The notes under the pieces are model-generated. The model was not told the DNA's origin. It saw only the letters and a list, made by a program, of their open reading frames with translations, and ran no database searches. A stretch of DNA of 64,000 nucleotides, from contig NZ_JAPEOQ010000001.1 in assembly GCF_026341035.1 (NCBI RefSeq), forward strand, positions 1,488,001 to 1,552,000. The letters are read 5' to 3'. The stretch is from Streptomyces sp. NBC_01016. Its GTDB lineage: Bacteria > Actinomycetota > Actinomycetes > Streptomycetales > Streptomycetaceae. This document shows, piece by piece, positions 44,333 to 51,678 of the stretch. The first letter of the stretch is position 1. Each line of letters starts with the position of its first letter. The translations under genes and the position numbers were made by a program.

Positions 44333-45027
44333 GTGTTCTTCCAACTCTCCAGTACGGGCGCGGTCTTCCCGAAGGCGGAGGCCAGCGCGGCGAGCGCGTC
44401 ACCGATACGCCAGGCGTCGCGGTCGCGGGGGCCGACGGCGTTGGAGACGGCGCGTATCTCTGCCACCGGCACGCCGTGCGCGGCGGCGGCCTCTGCGACC
44501 CCGAAGCCCTCCATCGCCTCGGCCACGGCGCCGGGGTGGCGCTGCGCGAGCAGCGCGGCGCGGTCGGCGGTGCCGGTCACCGTGGAGACGGTGAGCACGG
44601 TGCCGACCGTGGCGGAGGCGGCCGACGCGAGGTCCCTTACGAGGGACTCCGGGGGCGTGTGGGTGACGGTGCCGAAACCGAGTTCGGTGACGGGGACGAA
44701 GCCCTCGGCGGTCTCGGCGCCCAGATCGGCGACGGTGATCGCGTCCGCGACCAGGACCGCGCCGGGGGCGGCCGTGAAGCCGCCGCCGATGCCGGCCGAG
44801 ACGACCAGCGTGTACGGGCTGCCCGCGAGTTCGGCCTTCGTGAGCGCGGTCGCGGTGCCGGCGGCCGCGGCGGCGGGTCCGACCCCGACGGCTACGACGT
44901 CAAGCGTGGGGTGATCGTGCAGCGCGCCCGCCACCGCGTCCCGTTCGGCCGGGACGGCGGTGGCGATCAGTACGTGTGCGGGGGCTGCGGTATTCGTCAG
45001 CTGTCCTTCTCGAGCTTGAACGACCAC
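44329..45027 (-). CDS. mqnB: Futalosine hydrolase MqnB
   Basis: 232 residues of the nucleoside-phosphorylase/5'-methylthioadenosine-nucleosidase fold: VLIATAVPAERDAV, VVSAGIGGGFTAAPGAVLVAD, EAMEGFGVAEAAAAHGVPVAEIRAVSNAVGPRD. It removes hypoxanthine from futalosine. The start is unsure: GTG 45027 overlaps the upstream lipoprotein gene by 31 nt; a CTG at about 45000 has AAGGA upstream. The pair mqnB-mqnD matches S. coelicolor SCO4327-SCO4326 as I remember it. Confidence 0.91.
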   Translation of the reverse strand: MVVQAREGQLTNTAAPAHVLIATAVPAERDAVAGALHDHPTLDVVAVGVGPAAAAAGTATALTKAELAGSPYTLVVSAGIGGGFTAAPGAVLVADAITVADLGAETAEGFVPVTELGFGTVTHTPPESLVRDLASAASATVGTVLTVSTVTGTADRAALLAQRHPGAVAEAMEGFGVAEAAAAHGVPVAEIRAVSNAVGPRDRDAWRIGDALAALASAFGKTAPVLESWKNT

Positions 45028-45473
45028 AGGCCGTACGCCTTGGAGTTGCCGCCCGACAGGATCGTGACGGTGGTCGCGGAACCGGAGGCGCCGTACTGCT
45101 GGTTGAAGAAGACGCTGCCCGGAACCGTGCGGTAGGTCTTCTTGCTGGAGTCCGTGAGCGGCTGGCCGTTCATCAGGAGCGTCCAGCCCTTGTCGGCGAT
45201 CTCCGGGTCGACACCGAAGCGGACCGTGGCGTCCGGGTCCACCTTGATGGACTTGGCGTCCTTGTCCTTCAGGCAGCCCTGCAGTTCGGTCGGCTTCAGC
45301 GGGTCGCCGTCGTTGTAGCAGCTGGCCTCGGAGTTCACCGAGTTGCGGTCCACCGTGACGGTGGCGAGCGGCGTCGGCTTGTCGCAGGCGGAGAGGACGA
45401 GGAGCCCGGCGCCGACGGCACCGACGGCGGCAACGGCGCGGCGGTGGCGCGCAACAAAACGCTGGGAGGTCAT
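44997..45473 (-). CDS. DUF2771 lipoprotein
   Basis: 158 residues. Signal peptide with lipobox LSAC-D, then a small extracellular domain (VTVDRNSVNSEASCYNDGDPLKPTELQGCLKDKDAKSIKVDPDATVRFGVDPEIADKGW). Two further Cys in the mature part may form a disulfide. ATG 45473 follows GGGAGG closely (on the minus strand the region reads CCGCCTATG, so the site is weak). It heads the operon with mqnB and mqnD. Function unknown. Confidence 0.75.
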   Translation of the reverse strand: MTSQRFVARHRRAVAAVGAVGAGLLVLSACDKPTPLATVTVDRNSVNSEASCYNDGDPLKPTELQGCLKDKDAKSIKVDPDATVRFGVDPEIADKGWTLLMNGQPLTDSSKKTYRTVPGSVFFNQQYGASGSATTVTILSGGNSKAYGLWSFKLEKDS

Positions 45474-45552
45474 AGGCGGAAGGCTATCTGGCGGCGCCGC
45501 TCCCGCTCCGAGTGGGGGAGCGGGTGTCGCGTTTGCGCCTTGAAGGCAGTGC

Positions 45553-46959
45553 CTACGCCACGCGTGCCCGGCTCGTGGGCCCGGCGTGGCGTGCCGACGA
45601 CAGCAGCCCGCGCACCGTGGCCAGCCAGCCCGCCGCCACGATGGCCGCCGCGACACTCAGCCCGAGCACCCCGTTCAGCGGCAGCGCGATCCCGATCGCG
45701 CCGCCCACCACCCACGCCATCTGCAACAAGGTCTCCGCGCGGGCGAACGCCGAGGTGCGCACCGCCTCCGGGACGTCCCGCTGGATCGTCGCGTCGAGGG
45801 ACAGCTTGGCCAGCGCCTGCGCGAACCCGGCGACCGCTCCCAGACACGCCGTCATGAGCGGGCTGAAGAAGACGGCGGACAGGACGGCCACGCCGAGCAC
45901 CACCGCGAGCACCGTCACGATGATGACCTCAGGGGCCCGCGCCTTCAGCCACGCCCCGACCGCCGTGCCCAGCGCGTTCCCCGCCCCCGCCGACACGCCC
46001 ACGATCCCGAGCGAGACGGCCGCGCTCTGCCCGGACAGCGGGTGCTCGCGCAGCAGGAACGCCAGATAGAAGATCAGGAAGCCGGACAGACAGCGCAGCG
46101 TGGCGTTCGCGGCGAGGGAGTGCGTGACGGCCGGGCCGACCGTCCGCAGGCCCGGCTTGCGCGCCCTGGTCCGCGCCGGCCCGTGCAGATGCTCCTCGTC
46201 CGCCGCGAGCAGCGCCTTGCTCTCGCCCCGCGCCGAGTCCACCTTGTGCGGCATCGAGTACGACAGGAAGATCCCGCACACGTACAGCACGAAGGCCCCG
46301 TACAGCGGCCAGCGCGGCCCGAGCGCCTGCAGCCCCGCCCCGACCGGCGCCGCCGCGCCCGTGGCGAGCAGCCCGCCGAGCGTGACCCGCGAATTCGCCT
46401 TCACCAGGGAGAAGCGGGGTGGCAGGAGGCGTGGGACGACCGCCGAGCGCACCACCCCGTACGCCTTCGACGCGACGAGGACGCCGAGCGCCGCCGGGTA
46501 CAGCTGGAGCCCGCCGCCCGTCACGGCGCCCGCGAGGACGAGGGCGAGCAGCGCCCGCGCCAGCATCGACGCGGCCATCGCGGCGCGCCGCCCGTGCGGC
46601 AGCCGGTCGAGCAGCGGCCCGATGACGGGCGCGAGGAGCGTGAACGGCGCCATCGTGATCGCGAGATACAGGGCGACCCGGCCGCGCGCCTCGTCCGTCG
46701 GCACGGAGAAGAACACCGTCGAGGCGAGGGCGACCGTGATCATGACGTCGCCCGCGCCGTTCAGCGCGTGCAGCTCGATGAGCTTTCCGAGCCCCGACTC
46801 GCCCGCACCGTGCGCGTGCGTCGCCTTGCGGATACCGCGTGCGGTGCCGGTGAAAGGGAGGTGCAGGGCACGGCCGATTTTGCGAAGGGGGTTCGGCGCG
46901 TCCGACGCGCGCGACGACGAACCCGACGACGACTTGAACGACGACCTACCGGCAGCCAC
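45553..46959 (-). CDS. MFS transporter
   Basis: 468 residues with about 12 membrane segments after a 50-residue Ser-rich cytoplasmic lead. VIGPLLDRLPHGRRAAMAASM is the MFS motif A between segments 2 and 3. The middle loop (HKVDSARGESKALLAADEEHLHGPARTRARKPGLRTVGP) is hydrophilic. The neighbourhood suggests the mycobacterial Rv0876c relative. Start GTG 46959 is the best fit but weakly supported. Substrate unknown. Confidence 0.78.
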   Translation of the reverse strand: MAAGRSSFKSSSGSSSRASDAPNPLRKIGRALHLPFTGTARGIRKATHAHGAGESGLGKLIELHALNGAGDVMITVALASTVFFSVPTDEARGRVALYLAITMAPFTLLAPVIGPLLDRLPHGRRAAMAASMLARALLALVLAGAVTGGGLQLYPAALGVLVASKAYGVVRSAVVPRLLPPRFSLVKANSRVTLGGLLATGAAAPVGAGLQALGPRWPLYGAFVLYVCGIFLSYSMPHKVDSARGESKALLAADEEHLHGPARTRARKPGLRTVGPAVTHSLAANATLRCLSGFLIFYLAFLLREHPLSGQSAAVSLGIVGVSAGAGNALGTAVGAWLKARAPEVIIVTVLAVVLGVAVLSAVFFSPLMTACLGAVAGFAQALAKLSLDATIQRDVPEAVRTSAFARAETLLQMAWVVGGAIGIALPLNGVLGLSVAAAIVAAGWLATVRGLLSSARHAGPTSRARVA

Positions 46960-47075
46960 CCAGCAATGGTGCCCCTTATGAGGGCGTACTAGTGCCGTTA
47001 TGGACACGCTGGTCGGCTTTCCGGCCAGGTGCGCCTCGTACGTCGGTGTGGGCCCAGGGCGCCAGAGGAGGTAGC

Positions 47076-47147
47076 GTGCGTAGCGCGCCCGCGGCGGTTG
47101 TTCTCGGCCGCGCGCCTCTCGGCCATCCCGCAGAATGGATGGCGTAG
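47076..47147 (+). CDS. Possible 23-residue leader peptide
   Basis: GTG 47076 follows a perfect GAGGAGG (47065-47071) and opens a frame of 23 codons (VRSAPAAVVLGRAPLG...) ending at TAG 47145-47147. It lies in the 302-bp gap before the DUF3027 gene, which otherwise holds the divergent promoters. The ribosome site is better than that of most genes here, but no other support exists. Confidence 0.3.
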   Translation: MRSAPAAVVLGRAPLGHPAEWMA

Positions 47148-47261
47148 GCGCGCCCGGTTCGTCGGGTGCGGACGTCGACGCGGCCCTCCGGTCCGCTCCG
47201 TCCGCGCTCCCGCACACAGGACGGCGCACTCGTGAGACGGCGTAGGAGAGAAGCGATACCT

Positions 47262-48191
47262 GTGAGCGCAGCGACAACGCGAAGCCGCACCCCTGACCGT
47301 CTGTGCGCGGAGGCGGTGGACATCGCCCGGGCAGCGGCCGAGGAGGCCGCGGCACCCGGTGTGGTCGGCGAGCACGTCGAGACGGTGGTCGAGGGCGACC
47401 GCGTCGTCACGCACCTCTTCGAGTGCAAAGACTTCGGCTACCGGGGCTGGCGCTGGGCGGCCACCGTGGCCCGCGCCTCCCGTGCCAAGTACGTCACGCT
47501 CGACGAGGTCGTGCTGCTGCCAGGGCCCGACGCCCTCCTGGCCCCCGAGTGGGTGCCGTGGAGCGAGCGGCTCCGCCCCGGCGACCTCGGCCCCGGCGAT
47601 CTGCTGCCGACCGAGTCCGACGATCTGCGCCTGGAGCCCGGTTACACCGGGGAGGACACGCCGCCGCCGAACTCTCCGGTCTCGGACGACATGGCGGAGC
47701 TCGTCGAGGCGGAGGACGTCGAGATCACAGCGGGCCCGGTGGGCACGCTGCCGGTCGCGCCCACCCGTGGCTCGATCGCCGCGGTCGCCGAGGAGCTGGG
47801 CCTGCGCCGCGAGAGGGTGCTCTCCCGGTACGGGCTGCATGTCGCGGCCGACCGCTGGGAGGACTCCTTCGGGGCGAAGACCCCCATGGCACAGGCGGCC
47901 CCCGCCACCTGCGTCTCCTGCGGCTTCCTTGCGAAGATCGGCGGCTCGCTCGGCCAGGCCTTCGGCGTCTGCGCCAACGAGTTCTCCCCGGCGGACGGCC
48001 GGGTCGTCTCCCTGTCGTACGGCTGCGGTGGCCACTCCGAGGCGGCCGTCATGCCGAAGGCCCCGCGGCCGGCACCTCCGGTGATCGACGAGACGGTGGT
48101 CGACACGTTCCCGCTCCGCGTGGAGCCGGACGCGGGCTCGGTCGGAGCGGTCGCCTCCGGCAACGGGGACGACGACTTGGGGCACTCGTAG
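47262..48191 (+). CDS. DUF3027 protein
   Basis: 309 residues. LCAEAVDIARAAAEEAA, FECKDFGYRGWRWAATVARA, VVLLPGPDALLAPEWVPWSERLRPGDLGPGDLLP and a C-terminal CVSCGFLAKIGGSLGQAFGVCANEFSPADGRVVSLSYGCGGHSEAAV with four Cys (possible zinc site) match the actinobacterial DUF3027 family. GTG 47262 has AGGAGAG 11 nt upstream. Function unknown; the conserved WRWA segment suggests a binding role. Confidence 0.85.
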   Translation: MSAATTRSRTPDRLCAEAVDIARAAAEEAAAPGVVGEHVETVVEGDRVVTHLFECKDFGYRGWRWAATVARASRAKYVTLDEVVLLPGPDALLAPEWVPWSERLRPGDLGPGDLLPTESDDLRLEPGYTGEDTPPPNSPVSDDMAELVEAEDVEITAGPVGTLPVAPTRGSIAAVAEELGLRRERVLSRYGLHVAADRWEDSFGAKTPMAQAAPATCVSCGFLAKIGGSLGQAFGVCANEFSPADGRVVSLSYGCGGHSEAAVMPKAPRPAPPVIDETVVDTFPLRVEPDAGSVGAVASGNGDDDLGHS

Positions 48192-48227
48192 GCTGCATTT
48201 CGGCTTCCGGGGGCGGGTGACCAAATC

Positions 48228-48300
48228 CAGCCCCGCAGGGGGCACCTCCCAGCGTTAGCTGGGGGAGTTTGAGGCGCGGAGTCCGGGGCGGAGCCCCGTG
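48228..48300 (+). repeat. GC hairpin repeat interrupted by a second palindrome
   Basis: The dispersed element is split after CCCCGCAGG by a 28-bp insert with its own stem (CTCCCAGC...GCTGGGGGAG) and then resumes with TTTGAGGCGCGGAGTCCGGGG. It lies between the DUF3027 gene and the ATPase gene. Confidence 0.8.
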
Positions 48301-48398
48301 ACGTCAACCCCGGCATGGCTGCATGCTCACGGCAGCACGGGGAACCCTGCGCGATACGGTTCGGCCGATCACGACCACGCCGCCCAGAGGAGTCACCC

Positions 48399-51300
48399 GT
48401 GAGCGTCAGCAGAATCGCGCGCCCCGCACCGGAGGGCGTCGACCCCTTCGACACCGCGCGCCTGCGCCACACCGTGCTCCAGGCGTGGTCCGGCAGCGCC
48501 GCCCGCTTCCGCGAGGACGCCAACGCCGAGGAGGACCTCGCACTCGGCGGCTACCGCGACCGCCTCGTCGTCGAACTCGCGCAGAACGCCGCGGATGCCG
48601 CCGCACGGGCCGGCGTCGAGGGCCGCCTCGCGCTCACCTTGAAGGACGGCGTGCTCGCCGCCGCCAACACCGGCGCGCCCCTGGACGAGGCGGGCGTCGA
48701 GTCGCTGTCCACGCTGCGGGCCTCCGCGAAGCGGGAGGACACGAGCGGCGCGGTGGGCCGGTTCGGCGTCGGCTTCGCGGCCGTGCTCGCCGTCTCCGAC
48801 GAGCCCGCGGTGGTCGGCCGGAGCGGGGGTGTGCGCTGGTCCCTGACGGACGCGCGGCTCGCCGCGTCGGACACGGCGCTGCGCAGCCCGGACCTCGGCG
48901 ACGAGCTGCGGCGCCGGGACGGGCATGTGCCGCTCCTGAGGCTGCCGTTCGCGGCGGAGGGCTCCGCCCCTGATTCGTACGACACGGTGGTCATCCTTCC
49001 GTTGCGGGACGGCGCGGCGGAGGCGCTGGCCGCGCGGTTGCTGGAGGGTGTGGACGACACGCTCCTCCTTGCGCTGCCGGGGTTGACGGAGGTCGTGATC
49101 ACGACGGAGTCGGGTGTGCGGACCTTGCGTCGCTCGGATGAGGCGCCCTATGTCGTGATCACGGACACGGGGTCGACGCCACGGGGCTCCGCCCCGGACC
49201 CCGCGCCTCAATCGCCGGCGGGGCTTGAATTGGCCCACCCGCCGGCGGGGCTTGAAAACCGATACCGCACCGTCACCCGCACCGGCCCTCTCGACGCCGC
49301 CCTCCTCGCCGATCGGCCCGTCGAGGAGCGGTTGCGGCCGCACTGGGCCGTGACCTGGGCCGTGCCGGTCGACGCCGACGGGGCGCCGCAGAGGCCGCGC
49401 AGCGAACCCGTGCTGTACGCGCCCACCCCCAGCGACGAGGCCCTCGGCGTGCCCGCCCTGCTCATCGCCTCGTTCCCGCTGGACACGGCACGCCGGCACG
49501 TCGCCCCCGGCCCGCTCACCGACTTCCTCACCGAGCGCGCCGCCGACGCGTACGCGGAACTGCTCGGCGGCTGGAGCCCCGTGGGCACCGGCATCCTCGA
49601 CCTCGTGCCCGGACCGCTCGGCCGGAGCGAGCTGGACGGGGCCCTGCGCGCCGCCGTACTGGAGCGGCTGCCGCGCACCGCCTTCCTGCCCCCGGCGATC
49701 GAACCGGGAGACCCCGAGGACGACCGGCCGACCTCCCTCAAGCCCCGCGACGCCGAGGTCGTCGAGGGCGCGGGCGCCGAAACCGTACAGGTCCTCGCCG
49801 ACGTGCTGCCCAGCCTGCTGCCCGCGGGCCTCGAACGGCGCGTGGAACTGCGGACGTTGGGCGTCGCCCGCGTCCCGCTGACCGAGGCGGTCGACCGCCT
49901 GGCGGGGCTCGAGAAGGAGCCCGGCTGGTGGCGTCGGCTGTACGAGTCCCTGGCCGGCGTCGACCCGGACCGGCTCAGCGGACTGCCTGTTCCGCTCGCC
50001 GGCGGCCGCACCACCATCGGCCCGCGCCAGGTGCTGCTCCCCACCGCCGAGGCCTCCACGGTCCCCGGTGAGGCGCTCGCCCGGCTCGGCCTCAAGGTCG
50101 CGCACGCCGACGCCGCCCACCCGCTCCTGGAGAAGCTGGGCGCCCTGCCCGCCACCCCGCGAGCCGTCCTGCGGACCCCGCAGGTGCGCGCCGCGGTCGC
50201 CGCGTCCCTCGACGACGAGGCGTCCGCCTGGGACGACGAAACCACCCTGGACGCCGACGAGTTGGCCGACGTCGTCCTCACCCTCGTACGCGACGCGCAC
50301 CTCGACGTGGGCGACGAACCGTGGCTCGGCGCGCTGGCCCTCACCGACGACGAGGGCGAACTCGCCCCGGCCGCCGAACTCCTGCTCCCCGGCAGCCCGA
50401 TCGCCGAGGTGCTGCGCGAGGACGAACTGCCCTTCGTGGACGGGGAGCTGGCCGAGCGCTGGGGGCAGGGGCCGCTCGCGGCCTGCGGCGTCCTCGCGAC
50501 CTTCGCGCTCGTCCGCGCCACCGACGTCGTCCTCGACCCCGACGAACTCGACCCGCGCGAGAGCGACTTCCCCGAGCCGGACGACGCCGGGCTCCTCGAC
50601 GCCGTCGACGTGTGGTGCGAGGACGTCCTCGACCGGCTGCCCGACACCCCGGTCCCGCCGGTCGCCAACGAGGTGACCGCCGTACGCGATCTGGACCTGG
50701 TCGACGAGGACCGCTGGCCGCAGGCGCTCGCGCTGCTCTCGCAGCCGCCGCTGCGGGACGCCCTCACCCAGCCGGTCCGCGTGCTGCTGCCCGACGGCAC
50801 CCATGAGCTGGTCCGCCCGTACACGGCCTGGTGGCTGCGCGGGAACCCGGTCCTCGACGGGCGCCAGCCGGCCGGCCTGCGTGCCGAGGGCGGGGACCCG
50901 CTGCTCGTCGGCCTGTACGAGCCCGCCGACGCCGCCGGATTCGACGACGAGCAGGTCCTGCGCGCCCTCGGCGTCCGCACCTCCGTCGCCGCGCTGCTCG
51001 ACGAGCCCGGTGGCGCCGCGGAGCTCCTCGACCGCCTCGCCGATCCCGACCGGCCGGTCGACTCGGCACAACTCCACGCTCTCTACGGCAAGTTGGCCGA
51101 CCTCGACCCCGAACAGGTCACCCTGCCCGACGAGTTGCGTGCAGTACGGGACGGGGAGGTCGTGATCGTCGACGCCCGTGACGCCCTCGTCGCCGACGCA
51201 CCCGACCTCATCCCGCTCACCGAGGGCCGCGCGCTCCTCCCGGTCACCCCGTCGAAGGCCGCGCACCTCGCGGAGCTGTTCCAAGTGCGGCGCCTGAGTG

Positions 51301-51602
51301 AGGCCGTGGGCACCGGGGAGGTCGAGGGCGGCGATGTGCACGAGGTGCCCGAACCCGTGCGCGTCCTGCTCGGGCCCGGGACCCCCACCTCGTACGTCGA
51401 GCACGAGGAGCTGTACGTCTCCGACGTCGAGGTCGACTGGTGCCGGGCACCCGACGGGGTGGTGCACGCGGCGACGCTCGAGGGCGTCGCGGCGGGCCTC
51501 GCCTGGGCGTCGGGCCAGTGGCCCCGGCGTTTCGAGGTAGCAGCCCTCCTGGAGGACCCGTCCCGCACGCCTGAGCTGGCACGCGACCGCTGGTTCGACT
51601 AG
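48399..51602 (+). CDS. Sacsin-like GHKL ATPase-domain protein
   Basis: 1067 residues. An N-terminal Hsp90-type GHKL fold: RLVVELAQNAADAAARAG (N-box), DGVLAAANTGAPLDE and GRFGVGFAAVLAVSD (G1/G2 boxes). The remaining 800 residues are acidic with no known domain (VADVVLTLVRDAHLDVGDEPWLGAL, TLEGVAAGLAWASGQWPRRFE). Such sacsin-N-terminal ATPases are conserved in Streptomyces with unknown partners; a chaperone role is inferred. A dispersed repeat is inserted in frame near residues 260-286. GTG 48399 has GAGGAG at 6 nt. Confidence 0.82.
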   Translation: MSVSRIARPAPEGVDPFDTARLRHTVLQAWSGSAARFREDANAEEDLALGGYRDRLVVELAQNAADAAARAGVEGRLALTLKDGVLAAANTGAPLDEAGVESLSTLRASAKREDTSGAVGRFGVGFAAVLAVSDEPAVVGRSGGVRWSLTDARLAASDTALRSPDLGDELRRRDGHVPLLRLPFAAEGSAPDSYDTVVILPLRDGAAEALAARLLEGVDDTLLLALPGLTEVVITTESGVRTLRRSDEAPYVVITDTGSTPRGSAPDPAPQSPAGLELAHPPAGLENRYRTVTRTGPLDAALLADRPVEERLRPHWAVTWAVPVDADGAPQRPRSEPVLYAPTPSDEALGVPALLIASFPLDTARRHVAPGPLTDFLTERAADAYAELLGGWSPVGTGILDLVPGPLGRSELDGALRAAVLERLPRTAFLPPAIEPGDPEDDRPTSLKPRDAEVVEGAGAETVQVLADVLPSLLPAGLERRVELRTLGVARVPLTEAVDRLAGLEKEPGWWRRLYESLAGVDPDRLSGLPVPLAGGRTTIGPRQVLLPTAEASTVPGEALARLGLKVAHADAAHPLLEKLGALPATPRAVLRTPQVRAAVAASLDDEASAWDDETTLDADELADVVLTLVRDAHLDVGDEPWLGALALTDDEGELAPAAELLLPGSPIAEVLREDELPFVDGELAERWGQGPLAACGVLATFALVRATDVVLDPDELDPRESDFPEPDDAGLLDAVDVWCEDVLDRLPDTPVPPVANEVTAVRDLDLVDEDRWPQALALLSQPPLRDALTQPVRVLLPDGTHELVRPYTAWWLRGNPVLDGRQPAGLRAEGGDPLLVGLYEPADAAGFDDEQVLRALGVRTSVAALLDEPGGAAELLDRLADPDRPVDSAQLHALYGKLADLDPEQVTLPDELRAVRDGEVVIVDARDALVADAPDLIPLTEGRALLPVTPSKAAHLAELFQVRRLSEAVGTGEVEGGDVHEVPEPVRVLLGPGTPTSYVEHEELYVSDVEVDWCRAPDGVVHAATLEGVAAGLAWASGQWPRRFEVAALLEDPSRTPELARDRWFD
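49178..49255 (-). repeat. GC hairpin repeat inside the ATPase coding frame
   Basis: A complete element (GGGGCTCCGCCCCGGACCCCG, 49183-49203, and on) plus a half-unit keep the reading frame open and encode SAPDPAPQSPAGLELAHPPAGLEN. Unlike the flanking protein, the segment is low in acidic residues and rich in Pro, Ala and Ser. Confidence 0.92.
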
Positions 51603-51617
51603 TTGCGCGGCCCAGCA

Positions 51618-51669
51618 AGCCCCGCTCTTGGACGAGAGCCCGCGGGGTCCGGGGCAGAGCCCCGCGGCC
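51618..51669 (+). repeat. GC hairpin repeat between the ATPase and ctpE genes
   Basis: A partly diverged copy (CAAGCCCCGCTCTTGGACGAGAGCCCGCGGGGTCCGGGG...) placed between two convergent genes. Confidence 0.78.
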
Positions 51670-51678
51670 GCAACACAC

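Noticed and set aside
45586..46992. Long plus-strand frame opposite the MFS gene, and similar long frames opposite xpb, ctpE and the sacsin-like gene
   Set aside because: These are antisense shadows typical of high-GC DNA: Arg/Pro/Gly-rich, with no family motifs, while the opposite strand encodes clear proteins.
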